Shown here one piece after another: positions 34,907 through 45,092 of a stretch of DNA of 64,000 nucleotides. The notes under the pieces are model-generated. The model did not search any database. It was not told where the DNA came from and saw only the letters and a program-made list of their open reading frames with translations. Source of the stretch: Salinicola socius (GTDB lineage: Bacteria; Pseudomonadota; Gammaproteobacteria; Pseudomonadales; Halomonadaceae); assembly GCF_001937195.1 (NCBI RefSeq), contig NZ_MSDO01000001.1, positions 186,001 through 250,000 of the forward strand. The letters are read 5' to 3'. The stretch's first letter is position 1. Each line of letters starts with the position of its first letter. Position numbers and translations under genes: made by a program.

Positions 34907-35689
34907 ATGCTCAGCATCCTCTCTCCGGCCAAGACGCTGGACTTCGAGACGCCCCCGACGACCCGGGACGTCACCCGCCCCGACTATCTCGATCTGAGCC
35001 GGGAGTTGATCGACATCCTGCGCGGCTATTCGCCCCAGCAGCTATCGAAGCTGATGGGTATCAGCGACAAGCTGGCCGGACTCAACGCCGCCCGTTATGC
35101 CGACTGGAAGACGCCGTTCTCGCTCGACAATGCCAAGCCGGCAGCGCAGGCGTTCCAGGGCGACGTTTATATCGGACTGGAAGCCGCCAGCTTCAGCGCT
35201 GCCGACAACGCCTTCGCTCAGGACCACCTGCGGATTCTATCCGGGCTCTACGGCATGCTGCGCCCGCTGGACCTGATCCAGCCCTATCGACTGGAGATGG
35301 GTATCCGTCTGGAGAACGCCGCCGGCAAGGACCTGTATGCTTACTGGCAGGATCGCTTGACCCCGGATCTGGACAAGGCGGTCGCCGCCAGCGGCAGTTC
35401 GACGCTGGTCAATCTCGCCTCCAACGAGTACAGCAAGGCGATCGACTTCAAGCGGCTCGAGGCCGATGTCGTCTCGCCGGTCTTTAAAGACGAAAAGAAT
35501 GGCCAGTTCAAGATCATCAGCTTCTACGCCAAGAAGGCCCGCGGGTTGATGGCAGCCTGGCTGATTCGGGAACGGATCGAGAAGCCGGCGACGCTGACCG
35601 AGTTCGACGTCGCCGGCTATCGCCATTCGCCGGAAGAGTCGAAACCGGGCAAGCCCGTCTTCTGCCGACGCGAGCGGGATCGCGAGTAG
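34907..35689 (+). CDS. yaaA: Peroxide stress protein YaaA
   Basis: A 260-residue protein of the YaaA/DUF328 family, which lowers free intracellular iron during hydrogen peroxide stress in E. coli. Family motifs are [13 protein letters not shown] at the start, [23 protein letters not shown] (the longest conserved block) near 110-135, [13 protein letters not shown], and [14 protein letters not shown] near 210. The product resembles a DNA-binding helix-hairpin-helix fold in structure. It follows tas on the same strand. Confidence 0.95.
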   Translation: MLSILSPAKTLDFETPPTTRDVTRPDYLDLSRELIDILRGYSPQQLSKLMGISDKLAGLNAARYADWKTPFSLDNAKPAAQAFQGDVYIGLEAASFSAADNAFAQDHLRILSGLYGMLRPLDLIQPYRLEMGIRLENAAGKDLYAYWQDRLTPDLDKAVAASGSSTLVNLASNEYSKAIDFKRLEADVVSPVFKDEKNGQFKIISFYAKKARGLMAAWLIRERIEKPATLTEFDVAGYRHSPEESKPGKPVFCRRERDRE

Positions 35690-35904
35690 ATCGCGACCAA
35701 AGAATCAGGCCGGAAGCCGGTACGTTCAGCTTCCATTCATGCCCGTCTGCGACAATGCTCGCAGCAACGAGTGCGCTCGATCGAGACTCGTTTCGAAACC
35801 CGCATCGGTTCGAAACCCCTGTTCGGTCGCAATCCGCATCCATCCGGCCTCTTGTCGGTTCGGGCTCGGTACTCGTCCAGGACAACGATTTTCAGGAGAA
35901 CGCC

Positions 35905-36747
35905 ATGCGCCATCTGCTCGTCATGTTAATGGTCGGCCTGCTCGGCTTCAGCGCCGCCGTCGACCACGCCGAGGCCCGCCGGCTGGGCGGTGGCAAGAGC
36001 TTCGGTTCCTATTCGCGTTCGGCCCAGCAGCCGACCCCGACCACCACGCGCAGCAACGCCGCCGCGCCGCCGCGTCAGCCAAGCGCGGGGCTGTCCCGTT
36101 TCGCCGGTCCGCTGGCCGGCATGCTGGCGGGCGGCCTGCTGGCATCGCTGTTCTTCGGCGGCGCCTTCGACGGTTTCCGAATGCTGGACATGCTGCTGAT
36201 CGCGCTGGTGGCGTTCATCGCCTTCCGGTTCATTGCGGGACGTCGACGCCATGCGCCGGCCGGCCATCGCGACGGCGGTCAGCCGCGCGACGCGGCGCAC
36301 CACGATGCCAGCTCGCAGCCGGCACCGTTCATGGGCGGCAACGCCACCGGAACGAGCGCCGGCGGTATCGCCACCGAGCCGCAGTGGTTCGATCGCGAGC
36401 GTTTCCTGACCGGAGCCAAGGAGCACTTCACCACCCTGCAGCGCGCCTGGGACAACAACGATCTGAGCCAGATCCAGGAGTACGTGACGCCGGAGCTCTA
36501 CAACCTGCTCAAAGCGGAACGCATGGCGCAGCCGGCCAACAACCGCACCGAGATCGTGCGTCTGTTTGCCGAACTGGGCAGTGTGCAGGAACTCAAGGAT
36601 GAAGCCGAAGCGACCGTATTGTTCCATGGCGTGCTCGATGAGAACGGCGAAGAGACCGAATTCAACGAGACCTGGCACTTGAAGCGGGCCCTGCGCGATG
36701 GCTCTCCCTGGTACGTTCAGGGCATCGAGCAGAATCCCGGCGTCTAA
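35905..36747 (+). CDS. Tim44-like domain membrane protein
   Basis: A 280-residue protein. A signal peptide (MRHLLVMLMVGLLGFSAAVDHAEA) leads to a low-complexity Gly/Ser/Pro-rich stretch, then two hydrophobic segments (about 67-85 and 92-110), and a Tim44/TIM44-like C-terminal domain from about 165 (WFDRERFLTGAKEHFTTLQRAWDNNDL), which folds as a cone resembling NTF2. The family has unknown function in bacteria; it is seen in many Halomonadaceae and pseudomonads. CAGGAGAA precedes the ATG. A strong terminator follows. Confidence 0.85.
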   Translation: MRHLLVMLMVGLLGFSAAVDHAEARRLGGGKSFGSYSRSAQQPTPTTTRSNAAAPPRQPSAGLSRFAGPLAGMLAGGLLASLFFGGAFDGFRMLDMLLIALVAFIAFRFIAGRRRHAPAGHRDGGQPRDAAHHDASSQPAPFMGGNATGTSAGGIATEPQWFDRERFLTGAKEHFTTLQRAWDNNDLSQIQEYVTPELYNLLKAERMAQPANNRTEIVRLFAELGSVQELKDEAEATVLFHGVLDENGEETEFNETWHLKRALRDGSPWYVQGIEQNPGV

Positions 36748-36807
36748 CCATAAAGCTCAAGCATTCCAGCAAGCTCTGACGCAAGGCCAATAAGAAAGAC
36801 CAACGAG

Positions 36808-36845
36808 AAAGGCCCGAGCCCTGTCAACCACAGGCTCGGGCCTTT
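36808..36845 (+). terminator. Intrinsic terminator after the Tim44-like gene
   Basis: Stem AAAGGCCCGAGCC / GGCTCGGGCCTTT with an interior loop, and a T-run at the 3' end (TTTT). Placed between the plus-strand Tim44-like gene and the convergent short-chain dehydrogenase. Confidence 0.9.
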
Positions 36846-36895
36846 TGCGTATATCCTCTCGCCGGCCCGTTATCGCGCCGGCTTCCGAACCGCCA

Positions 36896-38501
<1,606 letters not shown>

Positions 38502-38552
38502 CGATGAGATCACGCTGAGGGGTACTTCCCTGATAGATCGGCCTTGATCCAC

Positions 38553-38855
38553 CGAGCATGGGTTGCCTGCCGATATCGCTCATTCCAGATATCGCTCATT
38601 CCAGATATCGATCGGCTACAGATATCGTTGGGTGCCATGAGGTCCGCTCGGTGCCGAGCGAGAACCATACCCAGCGGCTCGAAGCCCGGGTAGGGCCAGT
38701 TTGGCGTCCAGCTCGGGACATCCGGCTACGCTGTCACGACCTCTGCCGAATTCTGGCTCTACGCGTTTCGATCGCAGCGTCCTAGTCTTTGAACATCCGG
38801 CTCCAACCTCCGCAAGCCCGGCCAGGAATCAAACCCGAACAACAGGAAGCTCGCC
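38553..38855. other. Gap between the TauE-like and aminotransferase genes
   Basis: No gene seen. It carries the phased GATATCG repeats at 38572-38627 and, upstream of the aminotransferase, a Shine-Dalgarno GGAAG before the ATG at 38856. No clear sigma70 boxes. Confidence 0.4.
38572..38627. repeat. Phased GATATCG repeats
   Basis: Sixteen-base unit GATATCGCTCATTCCA at 38572-38587 and 38588-38603, then GATATCG at 38604-38610 and again at 38621-38627. The GATATC palindrome therefore recurs at 16, 16 and 17 bases, close to 1.5 helical turns. It lies about 235-285 bases upstream of the aminotransferase. Its function is unknown; binding sites or a local slippage array are both possible. Confidence 0.7.
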
Positions 38856-40184
38856 ATGACCGACACCATCATCAACGAAGACGTGTCCAATGAGTACGTC
38901 CACCAGCTCGACCGCCAGCACGTGTTCCACTCCTGGTCGACGCAGGGCAATCTCTCGCCGATGGTGATCGCCGGTGGCAAGGGTTGCCGGCTGTGGGACT
39001 ACGCTGGCAAGGAGTATCTGGATTTCAGCAGCCAGCTGGTCAATACCAACATCGGCCACCAGCATCCCAGGGTCGTTGCTGCCATTCAGGCCCAGGCCGA
39101 GACCTTGACCACCGTCGCGCCAGCGCATGCCAATCTTGCCCGGGGGGAAGCGGCCAGGCGCATTCTCGAACGCGCGCCGTCCGGCTTCGGCAAGGTGTTC
39201 TTCACCAACGCCGGCGCCGATGCCAACGAGAATGCCATGCGCATGGCCCGCAGCGTCACTGGCCGCGACAAGATTCTGTCGGCCTACCGCTCCTATCATG
39301 GCAATACCGGTGCGGCGATCGTCGCAACCGGTGACCCCCGCCGGGTCCCCAACGAATTCGCCCGCGGTCATGCCCACTTCTTCAACCCGTTCCTCTACCG
39401 CAGCGACTTCTGGGCCGGCAACGAGGAAGAGGAGTGCCAGCGCGCGCTGCAACATCTCAAGCGAGTGATCGAGTGCGAAGGCCCCAGCGCCATCGCGGCG
39501 ATTCTGCTGGAGTCGATTCCCGGCACCGCTGGCGTGCTGATTCCTCCCAGGGGCTATCTGGAAGGTGTCCGCCAACTGGCCGACCAGTACGGCATCCTGG
39601 TGATCTTCGATGAGGTCATGGCCGGCTTCGGCCGCACCGGACGCTGGTTCGCCCTCGAGCATTTCGGCGCCAGGCCGGATCTTATCGTGTTCGCCAAGGG
39701 CGTCAATTCTGGCTATGTGCCGGCCGGCGGGGTAATCATTTCGGATGAGATCTGCCGCCATTTCGACGATCACATGTTCTTCGGCGGCCTGACCTATTCG
39801 GGCCATCCGCTGGCGATGGCTTCGATCGTCGCCACGCTGGATGCGATGCGCGACGAAGGCATCGTGGAAAACGCCGACCGTGTCGGCAACGGCCCGCTGG
39901 CCGCCGGGCTCCAGCAGCTCGCGAAGGATCATGCCATCGTCGGCGAAACCCGAGGCCTCGGCGTCTTCCATGCACTCGAGCTGGTCAGCGATCGCAATAC
40001 CCGTACCCCATTACCGGCTGCTCGAATGGGCGCCATCAAGAACGCGCTGATCGCCAAGGGACTGCTACCGTTCGTGGTCGAGAATCGCATTCACGTGGTG
40101 CCACCGTGCATCGTCAGCGAAGCGGAAGTCACCGAGGGGTTGACGATCCTCGACGCCGTGCTGGGCGAGTTTGCGGCTGGCTGA
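38856..40184 (+). CDS. Class III aminotransferase (PLP)
   Basis: A 442-residue fold-type I class III aminotransferase, of the broad 'aspartate aminotransferase family' group (omega-amino acid type). The PLP-binding signature is present: Asp252-Glu253 in FDEVMAGFGRTGRW, and Lys281 in FAKGVNSGYVPAGG. The amino donor cannot be assigned. Taurine- and beta-alanine-pyruvate aminotransferases are related, which may matter given the TauE-family gene upstream and the MocR regulator downstream, but this is inference. Convergent with the MocR gene across a 16-bp hairpin. Confidence 0.88.
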   Translation: MTDTIINEDVSNEYVHQLDRQHVFHSWSTQGNLSPMVIAGGKGCRLWDYAGKEYLDFSSQLVNTNIGHQHPRVVAAIQAQAETLTTVAPAHANLARGEAARRILERAPSGFGKVFFTNAGADANENAMRMARSVTGRDKILSAYRSYHGNTGAAIVATGDPRRVPNEFARGHAHFFNPFLYRSDFWAGNEEEECQRALQHLKRVIECEGPSAIAAILLESIPGTAGVLIPPRGYLEGVRQLADQYGILVIFDEVMAGFGRTGRWFALEHFGARPDLIVFAKGVNSGYVPAGGVIISDEICRHFDDHMFFGGLTYSGHPLAMASIVATLDAMRDEGIVENADRVGNGPLAAGLQQLAKDHAIVGETRGLGVFHALELVSDRNTRTPLPAARMGAIKNALIAKGLLPFVVENRIHVVPPCIVSEAEVTEGLTILDAVLGEFAAG

Positions 40185-40201
40185 TTGGTTTCCTAAGACC
40201 A

Positions 40202-40238
40202 GACAGCGGCGACCGGCGACATGCCGGTCGCCGCTGTC
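40202..40238. terminator. Long perfect hairpin between convergent genes
   Basis: A perfect 16-bp stem (arms 40202-40217 and 40223-40238; GACAGCGGCGACCGGC) and 5-base loop, between the class III aminotransferase and the MocR gene, which converge. No T-run follows, but its position and stability suit a bidirectional terminator. Confidence 0.65.
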
Positions 40239-40278
40239 CGGCTGAACGCAGGCGTTTGAATGCGCACAGGATATCCGC

Positions 40279-41739
40279 CTAACCGAAGGCCCGAGCCAAT
40301 CGGGTGATTCCCGGCGCAATGCGCTCGGCATCGATGGCCCCGAATCCCAGTCGCATGTAGTTGCGCGGTGGTGCCTGATCGAAGAAGTGCTGAAAGCCTG
40401 GCTCGATCAGCACGCCGTACTGCGCGGCCTGCCACGCCAGACGTTGGGTGTCGACCGACTGGGGGGCTTCCAGCCAGAACACGCTGGCATGGTCGCCACC
40501 GACTCGACGACAGGCGGGGAGATCCCGACCGATGGCAGCGTCCATGATCTCCCAGCGATGACGCATTTCGTCGGCGAACAGCCTGAGATAACGGTCGTAA
40601 TGCCCCTGGGAGAGAAACTGCGCCAGTTGCTGCTGCAGTCCGGAAGGCGGGTGTCGATACATCAGCCGGCGCAATGCGCGAAGCTCCTCGATCAGCTCGG
40701 CATCGGCCACCACGTAGCCTAGTCGCAGTCCCGGCGACAGCGGCTTCGACAGACTGCTCATGTAGATCACGCGGGAGCCTGCCCGGCTCGCCTTCAATGC
40801 CGGCTGAGCATGACGATCGAAATTGACCTCGGCGTCGTAATCGTCTTCCAGCACGATCTGATCGCGGCGCTGGATCTGCTCGATCAAGGCTTCCCGTCGA
40901 CGGCGGCTCATGGTCACCCCGGTCGGCCCCTGATGGCTCGGCGTCACGTAGAGGTAGTCGCTCCCGGCCGCTGCCGCATCCAGACAAATGCCTTCAGCGT
41001 CGATCCGCTGGTAGCTCAGCTGAGCGCCCTGGCGCAAAAAGACGTTGGCGGCTTCCCGGTAGCCGGGATTCTCCATTGCCACCCGCGTCCGCGCATCGAA
41101 CAGCAGTTGGGCGATCAGAAACAGGGCATTCTGCGATCCCAGCGTGATCAGGATCTCGTCGCTGCGAGCATGAATTCCGCGCTTGGGTAGCACCCGGGTT
41201 CGCAGTTGCTCGACCAGCATGGGATCGTCCTGATCGTAGCGATCGCTCAGCCAGTGGCGTTCGCGCCGTCCGCCCAGTAACCGGCGCGACGTCTCTCGCC
41301 ACTGCTCCAGCGGAAACAACCGGGTATCGAGCTGACCGTAGACGAAAGGAAATTCGTAGCTCATCCAGTTGCCGGGACGCAGGACGCCCTGCAGATGGCT
41401 GGGCCGATGGGTGAAACGACTGCCCCACACGGGTGCATCCACGATCTCGTCGCGCATCCCCCGGCCCGTTTCCAGTGCATCGGGCTCGTGGTAGGCATCG
41501 TGCAGGTAGTAACCGCTGCGCGGCCGGCTGACCAGATAACCGTCCTCCACCAGCCCCTCGTAGACCAGCGCGACCGTATTGCGCGAGATGCCGAGCTGCA
41601 GCGACAGCTTGCGACACGAGGGCAGCGCCTCCTCGGTCGGGATCGTGCCGGTGTGAATGGCATCCAGCAGCGCTTCGCGCAGCTGCTCCTGCAGGCCGCG
41701 CCGGGTATCGAAGTCGAGGTGAAAATAATGATCGAGCAT
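40279..41739 (-). CDS. MocR-type regulator (GntR HTH fused to aminotransferase)
   Basis: A 486-residue PLP-dependent regulator. The GntR winged helix covers about residues 15-75 (LPSCRKLSLQLGISRNTVALVY), a linker follows, and a fold-type I aminotransferase domain runs from about 115, with the PLP lysine in MSSLSKPLSPGLRLGY near 320. MocR proteins sense PLP-bound amino compounds, for example PdxR, TauR and GabR. It diverges from the GltS-fold symporter, with GGGAG at the start, and converges on the aminotransferase. It therefore probably controls one or both. A CCTGTTCGACAGG palindrome (41796-41808) lies just upstream. Confidence 0.9.
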   Translation of the reverse strand: MLDHYFHLDFDTRRGLQEQLREALLDAIHTGTIPTEEALPSCRKLSLQLGISRNTVALVYEGLVEDGYLVSRPRSGYYLHDAYHEPDALETGRGMRDEIVDAPVWGSRFTHRPSHLQGVLRPGNWMSYEFPFVYGQLDTRLFPLEQWRETSRRLLGGRRERHWLSDRYDQDDPMLVEQLRTRVLPKRGIHARSDEILITLGSQNALFLIAQLLFDARTRVAMENPGYREAANVFLRQGAQLSYQRIDAEGICLDAAAAGSDYLYVTPSHQGPTGVTMSRRRREALIEQIQRRDQIVLEDDYDAEVNFDRHAQPALKASRAGSRVIYMSSLSKPLSPGLRLGYVVADAELIEELRALRRLMYRHPPSGLQQQLAQFLSQGHYDRYLRLFADEMRHRWEIMDAAIGRDLPACRRVGGDHASVFWLEAPQSVDTQRLAWQAAQYGVLIEPGFQHFFDQAPPRNYMRLGFGAIDAERIAPGITRLARAFG

Positions 41740-42063
41740 GCCGAGCTCCCGCCCCGTGGCTGAGCTCTAAACGCTGCAAGATTCGCGCCAGTCGACCTGT
41801 TCGACAGGCGGCCGGGGTTCGGAACTGTCCCGAGCATGACGAGAATCTGGCCTGTAGTGCCGTGCAGCGCGAACTTTAAACTCTGTCTGAAAAATCGGCG
41901 AGCGATGGCCAGACAAGGCAAAAATTGACGAAAAAGCGGAGTTTACGAGGCGTAAATGAGCATTTTGAGTCAATTTTTAACGCCGTATGGGCGAGCGCAG
42001 GCATTTTTCAGACAGAGCGTAGTATGAGCCAACCACAACAACGTCAATCACAAGGACTACATC
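41740..42063. other. Divergent MocR/GltS gap holding a palindromic repeat
   Basis: No gene. MocR-proximal side: CCTGTTCGACAGG palindrome at 41796-41808, possible operator. Central: the 137-bp palindromic element. GltS-proximal side: AAGGA before the ATG at 42064. Promoters are not clear; for the symporter they must be either upstream of the element or inside it. Confidence 0.5.
41881..42017. repeat. 137-bp palindromic element, copy A
   Basis: The whole element is symmetric about 41949. Its ends are the perfect 15-bp inverted repeat CTCTGTCTGAAAAAT. Inside, AAAAATTGAC (41920-41929) pairs with GTCAATTTTT (41969-41978), and the centre is TTTACGAGGCGTAAA (41942-41956). It lies in a promoter gap, 46 bases before the GltS-fold start codon. 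A diverged copy is at 61401-61551. This looks like a MITE-like or REP-like non-autonomous element; no transposase gene and no clear target duplication are visible. Confidence 0.85.
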
Positions 42064-43467
42064 ATGGGCAGCACCTTCCCTGGCGTCATTGCCTTCGCGC
42101 TGATCGCCGCCCTGCTGGTCGCCGGCAGTCTGCTGCGCAGTCGTCTTTCCTGGCTGCGTGCCAGCCTGATCCCCGGCAGCATCGTCGCGGGGATCATCGG
42201 CTTCGTCGGACTCTCCGCGGGGCTGATTCCCGGCTATGGCCCTTCGGATTTTACCGCGCTGGCCTTCCACTTCTTCACCCTGAGCTTCATGTCGCTGTGT
42301 CTGACCGGCAGCCCCAAACCGGCCGCGGGCGAACAGCGTCAGGGTATCGTCGGTGGCGGGCTGTGGTTGACGCTGATCTGGACCGCCAGCCTCGGCGCTC
42401 AGGCGGTGATCGGTTATGGCCTGATGGCGGGCTACGACCTGATCACCGACAGCGATCTCAGCCCGCTGCTCGGCGCCATCGTCACTCATGGATTTACCCA
42501 GGGGCCGGGCCAGGCGCTGACCTACGGCACGATCTGGGAGAACGATTACGGCATTGCCAACGCCGCGCAAGTGGGCGTGATCTTCGCCTCGCTGGGCTTC
42601 GTGGCCGCCTTCCTCGTCGGTGTACCGGCCGCACGCCATTTCCTCAAGCGAGGGCTCAACGCCAATCGCCATTCGACGCTCGATGACGACTTCGTGCGCG
42701 GCTTTCACACGCCCGAGACTCAGCCTTCGGCCGGCAGACAGGTGTCGCACGCCGGCACCGTCGACTCGCTGGCCTGGCATCTGGGCCTGCTGGGCGTGGC
42801 CTATGTCATTACCTATGCATGGCTGAGTGCGATGCAACCGCTGGTGGCAGGCAATCAAGTGCTGTCGGTGTTCTTCAGCTATAACCTGTTCTTCATCCAC
42901 GGGCTGACGGTCTGCGTGCTGATGCGAATGGCGATCGACCGCTTCGGCTGGGCCGCCAAGGTCGACGACGACACGCTCAAGCGCATCACCAGCGGCTCGG
43001 TGGACTTCATGGTCGTCGCCACGCTGATGAGCATCCAGATCGCCGTGCTGTCGGCCTTGCTGGTGCCGATCCTGCTTATCGCGGTCGCGGTGACGACGGT
43101 CACCTTCTTCGGCGCGATGGCGATCGGCAAGCTCAGCGGACGACTCGGTCCCGAACGCGCCGTCACCGCCTTCGGCTGCTGCTGTGGCTCCACCGGCACC
43201 GGCCTTTTGTTGCTGCGCATGCTGGATGCCGACTTCAGCACCTCGGTACCCAAGGAGCTGGCGTTCTTCAACATCGCGATCATCGTGGTCAACATTCCCA
43301 CGCTGTTCTTCGTCGCCCCGATCGCCCCCTCCCTCGGCGCCTGGAGCTACCTGGCGATCTTCGGCGGCTACGTGATACTGATGTTGATCTGCATCCCGCT
43401 GCTGCTGAAATGGCAGCGCAGCCGGGGCAACCGCACCGCCCCGATTCAGGAGCCCAATCCCTCATGA
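42064..43467 (+). CDS. GltS-fold (ESS family) sodium symporter
   Basis: A 467-residue inner-membrane protein with about 10 hydrophobic segments. It aligns to GltS in the first half: GAIVTHGFTQGPGQALTYG matches the first re-entrant loop (GSITLSGGHGTGAAWS in GltS), and ANAAQVGVIFASLGFVAAFL follows. Both re-entrant loops differ from GltS; the second is AFGCCCGSTGTGLLLLRML instead of GATPTAIANM. Substrate is therefore probably an organic anion other than glutamate. AAGGA precedes the ATG. Its stop overlaps the amidohydrolase ATG (ATGA), so the pair is coupled. Confidence 0.85.
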   Translation: MGSTFPGVIAFALIAALLVAGSLLRSRLSWLRASLIPGSIVAGIIGFVGLSAGLIPGYGPSDFTALAFHFFTLSFMSLCLTGSPKPAAGEQRQGIVGGGLWLTLIWTASLGAQAVIGYGLMAGYDLITDSDLSPLLGAIVTHGFTQGPGQALTYGTIWENDYGIANAAQVGVIFASLGFVAAFLVGVPAARHFLKRGLNANRHSTLDDDFVRGFHTPETQPSAGRQVSHAGTVDSLAWHLGLLGVAYVITYAWLSAMQPLVAGNQVLSVFFSYNLFFIHGLTVCVLMRMAIDRFGWAAKVDDDTLKRITSGSVDFMVVATLMSIQIAVLSALLVPILLIAVAVTTVTFFGAMAIGKLSGRLGPERAVTAFGCCCGSTGTGLLLLRMLDADFSTSVPKELAFFNIAIIVVNIPTLFFVAPIAPSLGAWSYLAIFGGYVILMLICIPLLLKWQRSRGNRTAPIQEPNPS

Positions 43468-45092
43468 GCCATCGCATCTTCTCCGCCCGGCGCATCCTGA
43501 CCATGAACCCTTCGCAGCCGGAGGCCACGCACATCGCGGTACGCGATGGCCGGGTTCTCGGCGTCGGCTCGCTGGAAACGCTGTCGGATCTGGGAGACTT
43601 CGAGCTCGAAGAGCGCTTCGCCGACAAGGTGATTCTGCCCGGCTTCGTCGAGGGCCACAGCCACGCGCTGGAAGGCGTGCTATGGGAGTATCCCTACGCC
43701 GGCTTCTTTCCCCGACAGGACCCCGACGGCCATACCTGGCCGGGGCTGACCGACATCGCTTCACTGCAGCACCATCTTGGCGAGCAGGTAGCCAAGCTCG
43801 ACGCCGAGACGCCACTGATCGCCTGGGGCTTCGATCCCATCTACTTCCCGGATCGTCGCCTGGATCGCAACGACCTCGATGCCGTCGACGCCGAGCGGCC
43901 GATCGTGGTCATTCATGCCAACCTGCACATGATGACCGTCAACAGCGCCATGCTGCGCGCCTCGGGACTCGAATCGCAGGCCGACATCGAGGGCGTGGTG
44001 ACCTTCGAAGACGGCCGTCCCAACGGCGAGCTGCGCGAGATGGCAGCGATGTTCGCGATCTTCGACTCGCTCGACCTCGATCTCTTCGACCGCGGCAGCG
44101 AGGAAGCGACACTCGAGCGCTACGCGCGCATCGGCCAGCGCCACGGGGTGACCACGCTGACCGACCTCTACAATCCGCTGAGCGAGGCCGGCGTCGAGAG
44201 CATGCAGCGCACCTGCAACCGGGACGACGTGCCGATGCGGCTGGCGCCGGCGATGAGCGCGCTGACCTACACGCCCGAAGACGGTATCGAGCGGGTGCTG
44301 GGCTGCCGCGACAAGAGCAGCGACAAGCTCCATTTCGGACTGGTCAAGCTGATGACCGACGGCTCCATCCAGGGCTATACCGCACGCCTCATGTGGCCGG
44401 GCTACCACGACGGCTCGCCCAACGGCATGTGGAACGCCGAGCCGGAACGCCTGACCGAGATCGTGCAGCGCTATCATCAGGCCGGGCTGCAGCTGCATAT
44501 CCACACCAACGGCGACGAGGCCGTCGAGCTGATGCTGGACGCCATCGAATCGGCGCTGGAACTGTGGCCGCGGGCCGATCATCGCCACACCCTGCAGCAC
44601 TGCCAGATCATCAGCCACGCCCAGTTGAAACGCGCGGCACGACTGGGGGTGTGCCTCAACATGTTCGCCAACCACCTCTACTACTGGGGCGACATCCACC
44701 GCTCGCGCACGCTGGGTTTCGAGCGCTGCCAGCGCCTCGAACCGCTGGCCTCGGCGGATCGCCTGGGCATCCCCATCGCGGCGCATTGCGATGCCCCGGT
44801 CACCCCGCTGGCGCCGCTGTTCACGGCGTGGTGCGCCGTCGCCCGTCAGACCGCCAGCGGCGAGGTGCTGGGGCCCAACGAGGCGCTGAGCGTGGAACGC
44901 GCGCTGCGCCTGATCACGCTGGACGCGGCCTACACCCTCAAGCTGGACGACCGCGTCGGCAGCCTGGAGGTGGGCAAGTTCGCCGACATGGCGGTGCTCG
45001 ACGAGGACCCGCGCGAGGTGCCGCTGGCGCGGCTGGCCTCGATCGGCGTCGCCGCGACGGTCGTCGGTGGTCGCGTCTTCGACAATGGCTGA
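43464..45092 (+). CDS. YtcJ-type metal-dependent amidohydrolase
   Basis: A 542-residue cytoplasmic amidohydrolase-superfamily enzyme (Amidohydro_3/YtcJ). Metal ligands visible are HSH in PGFVEGHSHALEG (about 60-70), Lys in LVKLMTDGSIQGY near 295, His in LHIHTNGDEA near 350, His in HTLQHCQ near 375, and Asp in AHCDAPVTPL near 440. YtcJ relatives include N-substituted formamide deformylase; the substrate here is unknown. It starts inside the stop of the GltS-fold gene and ends 8 bases inside the COG0523 GTPase gene, so three genes form one tight unit. Confidence 0.88.
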   Translation: MSHRIFSARRILTMNPSQPEATHIAVRDGRVLGVGSLETLSDLGDFELEERFADKVILPGFVEGHSHALEGVLWEYPYAGFFPRQDPDGHTWPGLTDIASLQHHLGEQVAKLDAETPLIAWGFDPIYFPDRRLDRNDLDAVDAERPIVVIHANLHMMTVNSAMLRASGLESQADIEGVVTFEDGRPNGELREMAAMFAIFDSLDLDLFDRGSEEATLERYARIGQRHGVTTLTDLYNPLSEAGVESMQRTCNRDDVPMRLAPAMSALTYTPEDGIERVLGCRDKSSDKLHFGLVKLMTDGSIQGYTARLMWPGYHDGSPNGMWNAEPERLTEIVQRYHQAGLQLHIHTNGDEAVELMLDAIESALELWPRADHRHTLQHCQIISHAQLKRAARLGVCLNMFANHLYYWGDIHRSRTLGFERCQRLEPLASADRLGIPIAAHCDAPVTPLAPLFTAWCAVARQTASGEVLGPNEALSVERALRLITLDAAYTLKLDDRVGSLEVGKFADMAVLDEDPREVPLARLASIGVAATVVGGRVFDNG

